Shown in pieces: positions 1 to 6,703 of a stretch of 22,922 nucleotides of DNA (position 1 is the first letter of the stretch; each line of letters begins with the position of its first letter). The DNA lies in the NCBI GenBank assembly GCA_964642165.1, contig CAZXOC010000099.1, positions 1-22,922 of the forward strand, given 5' to 3'. The DNA is from CAYRVX01 sp964642165. GTDB taxonomy: Bacteria; Planctomycetota; Phycisphaerae; SM23-33. The notes beneath the pieces were generated by a model. That model saw only the letters and a program-made list of their open reading frames with translations, was not told where the DNA came from and did no database searches. The translations under genes were made by a program, and so were the position numbers.

Positions 1-1
1 C

Positions 2-97
2 CTGGGCGGCCTGCTTCGTCGCCACCTGGGCGCGGCCAAGCTCGCGATGGCCGGGTTGTTCGCCCTCCTCGGCGCGTTGGTGATGGCCACGCTGTAG
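2..97 (+). CDS. C-terminal end of an unidentified membrane protein (partial)
   Basis: An open frame enters from the left edge and gives 31 residues before TAG at 95-97. A basic stretch (LLRRHLGAAK) is followed by a hydrophobic segment of about 18 residues (LAMAGLFALLGALVMATL) that runs to the C-terminus, which looks like the last transmembrane helix of a multi-span protein. No family motif is visible and I do not recognise it. In high-GC DNA a short open frame at an edge can be chance, so both the frame and the membrane call are tentative. Confidence 0.3.
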   Translation: MGGLLRRHLGAAKLAMAGLFALLGALVMATL

Positions 98-420
98 GGG
101 GAACGGCTTGCCCACGCGAGCATCGAGATCCTGCTGCCCGATCCCGCGGGAGGCCGTCCAAGATCAGCATGTTGCTCTCCGCCCGCCCGGTCGTGGGTGA
201 CCGCGGCGGCGATGGCGACGCTGAGACCGGCGATCTGGGCATCGAGGCTCCCTTTGGGTGAGCGGCGACCACCGGCCGCGTGTCACCGATTCGGGCACCG
301 GCGCGTCCTGCAGGAACGCAAGCCTTATCTGCCGCTATTCTTACCGGTCGAGCGCCTCCTCTTGCCAACGTGAATGTCGTGAGTTCACGCCGAAGGCGCC
401 GCGAAGCCAGATCTCACCTG

Positions 421-446
421 TCCGCCGTAGCTTCAGCGAAGGCGGA
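421..446. repeat. Short dispersed REP-like hairpin ('AEATAD' type)
   Basis: Arms TCCGC (421-425) and GCGGA (442-446) enclose an inner CTTC-AGC-GAAG stem. Read on the minus strand it gives the peptide string FAEATAD, a recurrent spurious translation product of a short dispersed repeat seen in many environmental bacterial genomes. Only one copy is visible here, so dispersal within this genome is not shown by the window. Confidence 0.45.
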
Positions 447-537
447 TCGCCCGCTTCGACGCCTTTTGGTGACATCTGCCGCCAAGAGGCGTCTCTCGTT
501 GACGACCCGGCCACCCTCAGACCGTTGCGGCCCGCTT

Positions 538-558
538 GCCCTGAGCCTGTCGAAGGGC
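538..558. repeat. Short dispersed repeat ('PEPVEG' type hairpin)
   Basis: GCCCT (538-542) pairs with AGGGC (554-558) around a CTGAGCCTGTCGAAGGG core. This core is the familiar short intergenic repeat whose chance translations read PEPVEG or LSLSKG in many genomes, and both strings occur in frames across this site. It lies about 100 bases from the element at 421-446, as expected for repeat-rich non-coding DNA. Confidence 0.55.
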
Positions 559-945
559 CAATCCCTGCCATCCGCGACATCCGATGACATGCCCGGACTG
601 CCGTGCGGCACCGGGAAGGTCGCCGGCAAGGGCCGAGTGGCTTCGGAGTATTGGTCGCTGATCCCGATGTGCATCGGGACTGCGGGGCAAGCCGTTCGAC
701 GTTGCTCACGGCCGTGAGCGCAGAGCGAGGAGGCGACGGGGATGGTCTGCGCGGATGGGCAATGAACGCCTCTACGCAGTCCGCTTTGGGCGGCATGATG
801 GGCCGGGAACGGCCGGCTCCTCCCGCCGCCGAGCACAAGAAGTACTTGCTGATCTCGCGATCGGCCATAGAATTGTCAGAAAGGTCGAGGCCGGTCGTCG
901 GCCGGAGGCCATCCGGGAAATCCCGGGTGAAAGGGAGTTGTTTCG

Positions 946-2187
946 ATGAGATACACAATATCACTGGTTCTGATAGCCGCCGCATCAGTTTGCGCCGCTG
1001 ACTGGCCGCAGTTTCACGGGCCCAATCGCGACAACAAGTCCGCTGACAAGGGGCTGCTGAAAACGTGGCCGGGAGGCGGTCCTCCGCGTATCTGGGAAGC
1101 GACCGGTATCGGCGAGGGGTACTCGACAGTCGCAATCGCGGGCAAGCGTATCCACACGACCGGGAGTATCAATGGTGATTGTGTCATCACCGTACTGGAC
1201 ATGGACGGGAAGAAGGTCTGGACCAGAAAGAACGGAAGGGCCTGGGGAAAGAGCTATCCCGGGACCCGCTCCACGCCGACGATCACCGACGGGATGCTCT
1301 ACCACCTCAGCGGCATCGGGAGTCTCGTATGTCTCAAGGCCGATGACGGAGAGGTGGTATGGTCGGTCGACATCATGCGCAGATTCGGCGGTCGCAACAT
1401 CACGTGGGGGCTGGCTGAGTCACCGCTCGTCTTCGACGATAAGGTCGTCTGCACACCGGGCGGCAGGGTCAGTATGGCGGCGCTGGACAGGAAGACGGGC
1501 AAGGTGGTCTGGGAATGCAGGGGGGTCGGTGACCGGCCGGGCTATGCGTCGCCGATCCTGGTCGAATACAAGGGGCTGAGACAGATCGTCACGGTGATGT
1601 CGGAATCCGTAGTCGCCGTGCGCGCCTCTGACGGGAAGCTGCTGTGGAGGTATCCGCACAAGGTTTACGCTGACGAGAATATCACGACGCCGATTTTCCA
1701 CGAGGGTTTTCTGATTGTCTCGGGTTGCGGCAGGAAGGGAACGACTTCGCTGCAGCTCGAAGTTTCGGGCGACAACTGCTCGGTAAGGAGACACTGGCAT
1801 AACCGGACGCTCGACAACAAGCAGGGAGGCATTGTCCTGGTCGACGGCAGGATCTACGGATACGCGGAGCATCTCGGCAGGTCCACGCCCTGGGTGTGCA
1901 TTGATTTCAAGTCGGGCAGGAGCATCTTCAAATCCGCTCCCGTGCAGTCCTCGTACAAGTACAGGAATGGCTGTCTCACCTATGCCGACGGGATGTTCTA
2001 TCTCTACTCAGATGACGGGCACATGGTCCTGGCGAAGGCGACGGATGAGGGGTTTGTTGTCACCGGGCGCCTGGAACTCAAGGATCCGGGAAAGAGAGCG
2101 ACGTGGGCGCATCCCGTTGTATGCGGCGGGAGGCTGTATATCCGGTACGGCGACAAGCTCGGCGTTTATAACGTCATTGGAGAATAG
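946..2187 (+). CDS. Secreted PQQ-like beta-propeller repeat protein
   Basis: A 413-residue protein with a short signal peptide (MRYTISLVLIAAASVCAA, cleavage near residue 18) followed at once by DWPQFHGPNRDN, the typical mature N-terminus of the PQQ-like beta-propeller proteins abundant in Planctomycetota and Verrucomicrobiota. Repeated blade motifs are visible: DMDGKKVWTR, KADDGEVVWSV, LDRKTGKVVWE, RASDGKLLWRY. These form a BamB-like seven- or eight-bladed propeller. No dehydrogenase catalytic residues are evident, so a binding or scaffold role outside the cytoplasm is more likely than an enzyme. The start is supported by AAGGGAG at 931-937, 8 bases upstream. The gene stands alone, and its GC is visibly lower than that of the glycosidase genes. 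The family is clear; the ligand is unknown. Confidence 0.88.
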   Translation: MRYTISLVLIAAASVCAADWPQFHGPNRDNKSADKGLLKTWPGGGPPRIWEATGIGEGYSTVAIAGKRIHTTGSINGDCVITVLDMDGKKVWTRKNGRAWGKSYPGTRSTPTITDGMLYHLSGIGSLVCLKADDGEVVWSVDIMRRFGGRNITWGLAESPLVFDDKVVCTPGGRVSMAALDRKTGKVVWECRGVGDRPGYASPILVEYKGLRQIVTVMSESVVAVRASDGKLLWRYPHKVYADENITTPIFHEGFLIVSGCGRKGTTSLQLEVSGDNCSVRRHWHNRTLDNKQGGIVLVDGRIYGYAEHLGRSTPWVCIDFKSGRSIFKSAPVQSSYKYRNGCLTYADGMFYLYSDDGHMVLAKATDEGFVVTGRLELKDPGKRATWAHPVVCGGRLYIRYGDKLGVYNVIGE

Positions 2188-2217
2188 ATGGCTCCTCGCT
2201 GTTTTGTGTGGGTAGAG

Positions 2218-2237
2218 CCGGGGGACTCGCCCCCCGG
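2218..2237. terminator. GC-rich hairpin after the propeller gene
   Basis: CCGGGGG (2218-2224) and CCCCCGG (2231-2237) form a 7-base-pair stem with a 6-base loop, 30 bases after the stop codon of the propeller gene. There is no T-tract on either strand, so intrinsic termination is uncertain. It also borders the transposase remnant and could belong to that insertion. Confidence 0.3.
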
Positions 2238-2240
2238 ACC

Positions 2241-2570
2241 GAGTTGACCTTCGACAACTTCCATCTGATGCAGCTCTTGGGGGATGCGGTGGATCAGGTC
2301 CGGCGGGAGGAACAGCGCACGCACCCGGAGCGGAAGGGCACCCGCTAGGTGTGGCTCAAGAACGACTGGAACCGGACGGCCGAGCAGACCAAGACCTTCC
2401 ACGCGCTTCGCTCCAGCAAGCGGGCGACGGTGCGGGCGACCCATAGCCGGATCGTCCCGATGATCAAGGCGGCCAAGACGATCAAGAAGCGCTGGCTCGG
2501 GGTGTTGCGGTGGTTCACCTCCCGGATCACGAACGGGATCCTGGAGGCAGCCGGCCGAGGACGTCGCCGC
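2241..2570 (+). pseudogene. Decayed ISL3-family transposase (C-terminal part)
   Basis: The frame reads LTFDNFHLMQLLGDAVDQVR, then a stop, then VWLKNDWNRT, and ends THSRIVPMIKAAKTIKKRW plus FTSRITNGILEA. These match the C-terminal half of the ISL3 transposase DDE domain: the TFDxFH block, the RY-LWLKN block, and SRITNGILEG near the end. The TAG at 2346-2348 replaces the tyrosine normally found in the RY(L/V)WLKN block. The region between KTFHALRSS and THSRI is shorter than in the family, and the end after NGILE jumps to AAGRGRRR, so at least two internal deletions are likely. The N-terminal zinc-finger/HTH half is absent. No terminal inverted repeats were found. It is a dead remnant. Confidence 0.82.
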
Positions 2571-2725
2571 ATGATCACGCCGCCATCCACAAGATTCGGC
2601 CATACCTCGGCCGGAGCCGAAGAAGGGCTTGCTCGTGTCTACGGGCCGGGTAGAATGCGCCACGAAGCTCCCGAGGGCGTGAGCGGGAGTTTGCCCGGAT
2701 ACTGTCGACCCGTGCGAGGACACCG

Positions 2726-4405
2726 ATGGGAACATCCCCGAAGCTTGCAGGACGCGTGGCTCTTGTCTCCGTGGCCGTGTTGGTGCTTGCCCTGCACGCC
2801 CACGCGTGGGAGCCCAACGCCGGCGACCTGGCGACGGCGATCAACACCGGCGATTTCGCGGGATACTTCGCCAACGTCTCCGCCTGGCTGAACCGCAAGA
2901 CGCCCGGGGGCTCCGCCGGCATCTCGGACGCGGCGATGGCGCGGCTGCTCAGGGATCCCGTGTTTCTCAACGCCCTGGCCCAGAGGCAGCTCCTCGTCAA
3001 ACACGGTGTCGAGAAGGTCGGGGCCTTCTCGAAGGCCGGCCCGGCCAACAGGAGATTCCTGGCCTGGCTGCTGCGGAACACCGAGGCCATGGACCTCTAC
3101 CTGATCGGCGCGACGCCCACGGGACTCAAGAAGCGAGAGGCCGACAGCTACACGCTCCCGGCTGCGTCCCTGGATCTCTGGAACAGGATCCTCACGGCCG
3201 ACCCGGATTCGAGGAAGGGCCTGTACCTGAAGCTCGCGATCGCGACGGCCCTGTCGCCTCCCCCGAGGATGAGCTACGTCGGCGCGCACGGCATCGGCTC
3301 GGTGCCGATCGATCCGGTGCAGCGCTACAAGCACTTCAAGACCGCGCACAAGAACGGTGAGCTTTTCCCCATCTTCGATACGCTCACGGTGTGGGAACTT
3401 CGGAAGGTCGTGCCGGACTGGGCGGCCGACAGGGGGCTGCGCTGGGTGAGGCAGATGCTCAATACGTGGCGGCCGGACCTGAGAAGCAATCAGCAGGTGC
3501 ACAGGATCGTCAGCGAGGTGTGGCGAAGGAACTCGCCGATCCCGTTTTCCAAGGGCTTCATCACCGTGATGGAAGGCGGGGGCAAGTGCGGTCCGAGGTC
3601 GTGGTTCGGCAGGATGACGTGCCGGGCGTTCGGGATCCCGGCGGTCGGCGTAGGTCAGCCCGGCCATGCCGCGTTCGCCATCAAGGCGGCCGATCCTTCC
3701 TCGCAGCCCCAGCCCGGGGCGGTGTGGAAGGTCGTCTACGGCCGGGCGTGGCACGTGTCGAAGGCCGAGGGCCTTCCGGGGCCGGAGTTCGTGGCCGAGG
3801 CGGAGGCCCGGGCTCGCGAGCCGGGATTCTCGCGGGGCGAGCGCCTGCGATGGCTGGCGGCGGCGCTGACGTCGAAGGAGCGGGCCGAGGCGGTGCGGAA
3901 GGTGGTTCGCAAGGTCCAGCCGCCCGTGGGCGTCCGGGACGACGGCGTGGTGGCCGCGCCGGGCGCGGACCGGACGAGCCCCTTGCCCGTCACGAAACCC
4001 GTGCCGGAAGCGCCCGTCAGGGTGTCCCCCGGCGTGCTGCACGTCGAGGCCGAGACGTTTTCCGGCATGTCGGGTGTCCACGTCTATGACTGCTTCACCG
4101 GCGGCAAGCAGGTCAACTTCCAGAAGAACATCAAGAGCAGTTGGATTGACTACAGAATCGACGTGCCGGCGGCGGGCGCGTACGGACTGACGATGAGGAT
4201 CGCCACGCCGAACCGGGAGCAGGTCCTGGACCTCCGTTGCGGCACGGGCAAGCTCGCGACCATCCAGATTCCCAACACGACCGGATTGTGGGGCACAACG
4301 AAGGAAGTGAGCGTCAAGCTGAAGAAGGGCGCGCAGACGCTGCGCTTCTCCGCCCCCTACCAGAGGGGAATCGCCGTACGGTGGTTCGAGCTGAGATCGA
4401 AATGA
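2726..4405 (+). CDS. Secreted transglutaminase-like protein with C-terminal carbohydrate-binding-like domain
   Basis: 559 residues. The signal peptide is hydrophobic to about residue 27 (LVLALHAHA, then WEPN). A helical region (about 30-270) leads to a transglutaminase-like core: GGGKCGPRSWFGRM with Cys288, then AFGIPAVGVGQPGHAAFA with His314. This pairing resembles the Cys and His of the transglutaminase/cysteine-protease-like superfamily; the third acidic residue is not obvious. A proline- and charge-rich linker (about 395-435) joins a beta-rich domain (about 437-559) starting VLHVEAETFSG, typical of CBM6/CBM35-like modules. Start: GAGGA at 2716-2720. It probably acts outside the cytoplasm on a protein or glycopeptide bound through the sugar-binding module; this role is inferred. 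It lies alone between an IS remnant and a toxin-antitoxin locus. Confidence 0.72.
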   Translation: MGTSPKLAGRVALVSVAVLVLALHAHAWEPNAGDLATAINTGDFAGYFANVSAWLNRKTPGGSAGISDAAMARLLRDPVFLNALAQRQLLVKHGVEKVGAFSKAGPANRRFLAWLLRNTEAMDLYLIGATPTGLKKREADSYTLPAASLDLWNRILTADPDSRKGLYLKLAIATALSPPPRMSYVGAHGIGSVPIDPVQRYKHFKTAHKNGELFPIFDTLTVWELRKVVPDWAADRGLRWVRQMLNTWRPDLRSNQQVHRIVSEVWRRNSPIPFSKGFITVMEGGGKCGPRSWFGRMTCRAFGIPAVGVGQPGHAAFAIKAADPSSQPQPGAVWKVVYGRAWHVSKAEGLPGPEFVAEAEARAREPGFSRGERLRWLAAALTSKERAEAVRKVVRKVQPPVGVRDDGVVAAPGADRTSPLPVTKPVPEAPVRVSPGVLHVEAETFSGMSGVHVYDCFTGGKQVNFQKNIKSSWIDYRIDVPAAGAYGLTMRIATPNREQVLDLRCGTGKLATIQIPNTTGLWGTTKEVSVKLKKGAQTLRFSAPYQRGIAVRWFELRSK

Positions 4406-4473
4406 GTTGTCCCACCGAGGAATCCCGTATGGTGAAGGGTGTCCACCGGCTTTGGGTGCCCGATCCGGACAGA

Positions 4474-4785
4474 TCAGACGCCCGGATGTCCGGGCGAAGT
4501 CGGGAGTTCCTGCGGCGTTGGGGTCGCGAGGGGGCAAGCTGTCTGGCATGTTGACGGGGACGATCGGCGCTCGTCCGCCGGGAGATCGTCTTGATGGTGC
4601 CCCGCGAAGAACAGCACGTCCCTTCGCTCGGCCGCCCGGTATATCCTGGAGCGCAGGCAGATCAGCACGAGGATGACGTAGGGCGGCAGGACGGCGATGT
4701 AGAGACGGCCCACATGAAGGCCGGGGGGAGCCAACGACAGCGCCGTCAGGAGCAGGGCCGGCCCTGATCTTCGCGCCTCAGGCAT
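4474..4785 (-). CDS. Possible small membrane protein or fragment, unidentified
   Basis: A 103-residue open frame starts 16 bases after the hepT stop. The first 48 residues are hydrophobic and protein-like (GPALLLTALSLAPPG, then LYIAVLPPYVILVLICLRSR), suggesting one or two membrane helices. The last 30 or so residues are Pro/Ser/Thr-rich and look like run-on translation. No convincing ribosome site precedes the ATG. It may be the C-terminal piece of a larger membrane gene broken by rearrangement, or chance. I do not recognise a family. Confidence 0.25.
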   Translation of the reverse strand: MPEARRSGPALLLTALSLAPPGLHVGRLYIAVLPPYVILVLICLRSRIYRAAERRDVLFFAGHHQDDLPADERRSSPSTCQTACPLATPTPQELPTSPGHPGV

Positions 4786-4801
4786 TGCCGACGCGGCTCG
4801 C

Positions 4802-4888
4802 TCAGGGGAGCCTGGCGACCGCTCTGGCGAACACGTCGAAGTCGTCGAGGTTGTTTTGGAGGACCCGGTACACCTTCCCGTCGTCCAC
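4802..4888 (-). CDS. hepT: HepT-like (DUF86, HEPN) toxin, C-terminal end only
   Basis: The 28 residues that emerge from the N gap and end at TGA (4802-4804) read VDDGKVYRVLQNNLDDFDVF plus ARAVARLP. This is the characteristic end of DUF86/HepT proteins, where a conserved RNxxVHxY block is followed by xVDDxxVYxxLQxNLDDxxxF. HepT is the HEPN-domain partner of MntA; in studied pairs it is the ribonuclease toxin. The catalytic Arg/His motif should lie just upstream and is hidden in the gap. The order mntA then hepT on the minus strand fits known operons. The family call rests on a short tail plus the neighbour. Confidence 0.7.
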   Translation of the reverse strand: MDDGKVYRVLQNNLDDFDVFARAVARLP

Positions 4889-4988
4889 NNNNNNNNNNNN
4901 NNNNNNNNNNNNNNNNNNNNNNNNNNNNNNNNNNNNNNNNNNNNNNNNNNNNNNNNNNNNNNNNNNNNNNNNNNNNNNNNNNNNNNNN
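4889..4988. other. Assembly gap of 100 N
   Basis: Exactly 100 unknown bases, a conventional placeholder for a gap of unknown size. MntA and HepT proteins are usually about 100-150 residues each. Here 63 residues of MntA and 28 of HepT are present, so the true missing DNA is probably several hundred bases. Reading frames must not be joined across it. Confidence 0.97.
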
Positions 4989-5177
4989 CTCCACGGGCAG
5001 CCGGACCGTCCCGGGATAGCCGCCGGCGTAGTAGGCCACGTCCACGTCGCTGTCGGCGCGCGGGCGGCCGTGCACGCGACTGCCGTGAGCGTAGGCCAGA
5101 AAGACCTCCGTGCCGTCGAAGGCGGCGCGGGCGGCCTCGCGGAGACGGGCAACGAGCTGGTCGGGCGCTTCGCTCAT
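4989..5177 (-). CDS. mntA: MntA-like minimal nucleotidyltransferase antitoxin (partial, N-terminal)
   Basis: The first 63 residues before the gap contain FLAYAHGSRVHGRPRADSDV followed by DVAYY. This is the GSx10DxD signature of MNT-type nucleotidyltransferases (Gly32-Ser33, Asp44, Asp46). MntA proteins in HEPN/MNT pairs neutralise HepT by AMPylating a tyrosine near its RNase motif; that mechanism is known for studied members and inferred here. The third catalytic acidic residue would lie in the gap. The start ATG at 5175-5177 has AGGAA six bases upstream on the minus strand. The gene is divergent from the GH4 gene, with 104 bases between the two starts. Confidence 0.83.
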
Positions 5178-5198
5178 CGGGGATTCCTGCCGGGGGCC

Positions 5199-5227
5199 TT
5201 GTCGCGCCGCGGGCCCGTCGCTATTCT
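5199..5227 (+). promoter_or_regulatory. Candidate sigma70-type promoter for the glycosidase operon
   Basis: TTGTCG (5199-5204) and TATTCT (5222-5227) are separated by 17 bases, each matching the consensus at four of six positions. Transcription would start near 5234, giving a leader of about 48 bases before the GH4 start. It lies in the divergent region between mntA and GH4. No regulator gene is near. Confidence 0.4.
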
Positions 5228-5238
5228 CCGCTCTTTCC

Positions 5239-5264
5239 ATCCGGCTGGCAAGGCCCGGCCGGAT
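5239..5264 (+). promoter_or_regulatory. Inverted repeat in the leader of the GH4 gene
   Basis: ATCCGGC (5239-5245) and GCCGGAT (5258-5264) pair perfectly over 7 bases around a 12-base centre, just before the GAGGAG ribosome site (5266-5271). It could be an operator placed downstream of the promoter or a leader hairpin affecting ribosome access. Function is inferred from position only. Confidence 0.3.
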
Positions 5265-5281
5265 CGAGGAGATCACGGACC

Positions 5282-6619
5282 ATGGCCAAGATCACCTTCC
5301 TGGGCGCGGGCAGCACGGTGTTCGCCAAGAGCGTCCTGGGCGACGCGATGTGCGCCGAGCCCCTGCGCGACGCCCACCTCGCGCTGTACGACATCGACGG
5401 CAAGCGGCTGCGGGAGTCCCGGCAGATGCTCGACGTCCTCAACCGCAACGTCAACGGCGGGCGGGCGAGGATCACGTCCCACGGCGGCGTGCGGAGCCGG
5501 CGGGCGGCCCTGCGGGGGGCCGACTACGTCGTCAACGCCGTTCAGGTCGGCGGCTACGAGCCGGGCACGGTGATCGACTTCGAGATTCCGAGGAAGTACG
5601 GCCTGCGGCAGACGATCGCGGACACGCTGGGCATCGGGGGCATCTTCCGGGCGCTGCGGACCATTCCCGTGTGCCTGGACTTCGCCCGCGACATGGAGGA
5701 CGTCTGTCCCGAGGCGTGGCTGCTCAACTACGTCAACCCCATGGCGATGATCACCGGGGCGATCCTCCAGGGCAGCGGCGTCCGGGCCGTCGGCCTGTGC
5801 CACTCCGTCCAGGGCTGCGCCCGCGGGCTGCTGCGGCGCGTCGGGCTGCTCGACTCGGTCCGGAAGCTCCAGTGGCAGATCGCCGGCATCAACCACCAGG
5901 GCTGGCTGCTGGAGATCACCGACGGCGGCAAGGACCTCTACCCGCGGATCAAGAGGGTCGCCGCGCGGATGAACCGCCAGGCCCGCAAGCCCGGCGGCGA
6001 GAAGCACTGGGACATGGTCCGCTTCGAGATCATGCTGACCCTGGGCTACTACGTGACGGAGTCCAGCGAGCACTCGGCGGAGTACTGCCCGTGGTTCATC
6101 AAGAAGGCGCACCCCGAGCTGATCGAGGAGTTCCGCATCCCGCTGGACGAGTACCCGCGGCGGTGCGTGGCGCAGATCGAGGGCTGGCGCAAGCGCAGCA
6201 GGGAGCTGGTGGCGAACCCCAAGCTCGACCACAAACGCACCGGCGAGTACGCCTCGTACATCATGGAGGCGATGGAGACGGATGCGCCGTACCGCATCGG
6301 GGGCAATGTCCTGAACGACGGGTTCATCACGAACCTGCCGTGGAACGCCTGCGTCGAGGTGCCCTGCATGGTGGACCGCAACGGCGTGCGGGGCGTCGTC
6401 GTGGGCGACCTGCCCGAGCCGTGCGCCGCGCTGAACCGCACGAACATCAACGTGCAGCTCCTGACCGTCGAGGCCGCCCTCACCCGCCGCAAGGACTGCA
6501 TCTACCAGGCGGCGATGATGGACCCCCACACGGGCGCGGAGCTGACGATCGACGAGATCCGCCGCCTCTGCGACGAGCTCATCGAGGCCCACGGGGACTA
6601 CCTTCCGACGTACCGGTAG
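5282..6619 (+). CDS. GH4 family NAD- and metal-dependent glycosidase, probable alpha-galactosidase
   Basis: 445 residues, cytoplasmic, no signal peptide. The N-terminus MAKITFLGAGSTVFAK is the GH4 Rossmann NAD-binding start. YVVNAVQVGGYEPGTVID and LLNYVNPMAM follow as in the family. Metal ligands fit Cys173 in GLCHSVQ and His205 in INHQGW. The CHSV form of the cysteine motif is associated with MelA-type alpha-galactosidases within GH4, so alpha-galactoside hydrolysis is favoured over alpha-glucosidase or 6-phospho-glycosidase; alpha-galacturonidase remains possible. GH4 enzymes hydrolyse by oxidation at C3 followed by elimination, using NAD and Mn2+. The start has GAGGAG 10 bases upstream. 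It is the first gene of a four-gene plus-strand run and the only cytoplasmic member, implying import of small alpha-galactosides. Confidence 0.9.
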   Translation: MAKITFLGAGSTVFAKSVLGDAMCAEPLRDAHLALYDIDGKRLRESRQMLDVLNRNVNGGRARITSHGGVRSRRAALRGADYVVNAVQVGGYEPGTVIDFEIPRKYGLRQTIADTLGIGGIFRALRTIPVCLDFARDMEDVCPEAWLLNYVNPMAMITGAILQGSGVRAVGLCHSVQGCARGLLRRVGLLDSVRKLQWQIAGINHQGWLLEITDGGKDLYPRIKRVAARMNRQARKPGGEKHWDMVRFEIMLTLGYYVTESSEHSAEYCPWFIKKAHPELIEEFRIPLDEYPRRCVAQIEGWRKRSRELVANPKLDHKRTGEYASYIMEAMETDAPYRIGGNVLNDGFITNLPWNACVEVPCMVDRNGVRGVVVGDLPEPCAALNRTNINVQLLTVEAALTRRKDCIYQAAMMDPHTGAELTIDEIRRLCDELIEAHGDYLPTYR

Positions 6620-6662
6620 GGCCGGCGCGAGCGGCGGAAACGGGCCGAGTACCCCTCCGATT

Positions 6663-6703
6663 GCGGATGGCGGATCGCGGATGACGGAGCGAGAAATGCG
6701 GAT
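6663..6703 (+). repeat. GCGGAT short tandem repeats across the GH36 start
   Basis: GCGGAT occurs at 6663, 6670 and 6677 with a strict 7-base period, and again at 6698. The first three copies lie between the GH4 stop and the likely GH36 start; the fourth is inside the signal-peptide codons. This GCGGATxGCGGAT pattern resembles a short dispersed intergenic repeat known from several bacterial genomes. It also creates the upstream ATG at 6681 that I do not take as the start. Confidence 0.45.

Larger units (their letters stand above)
98..945. other. Long intergenic stretch with no recognisable gene
   Basis: About 850 bases with open frames on both strands, but none has a good ribosome site, a conserved motif or a protein-like composition. 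What can be seen is a set of short hairpins: dispersed-repeat types at 421-446 and 538-558, a near-perfect inverted repeat at 662-679 (TCCCGATG, 2-base centre, CATCGGGA), and CCGGGA-AA-TCCCGG at 913-926, just before the ribosome site of the next gene. It may be decayed coding sequence colonised by repeats. I see no tRNA and no promoter I would defend. Confidence 0.5.

Noticed and set aside
341..1135. A 264-codon minus-strand frame at the left end
   Set aside because: It overlaps the well-supported propeller gene start and runs through the dispersed repeats, giving their typical spurious peptides (PSTGSGQAG). No ribosome site or family motif.
4746..5276. Open frames read straight through the N run (minus and plus strand)
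   Set aside because: The gap length is a placeholder, so frame continuity across it means nothing. Only the two edges were annotated.
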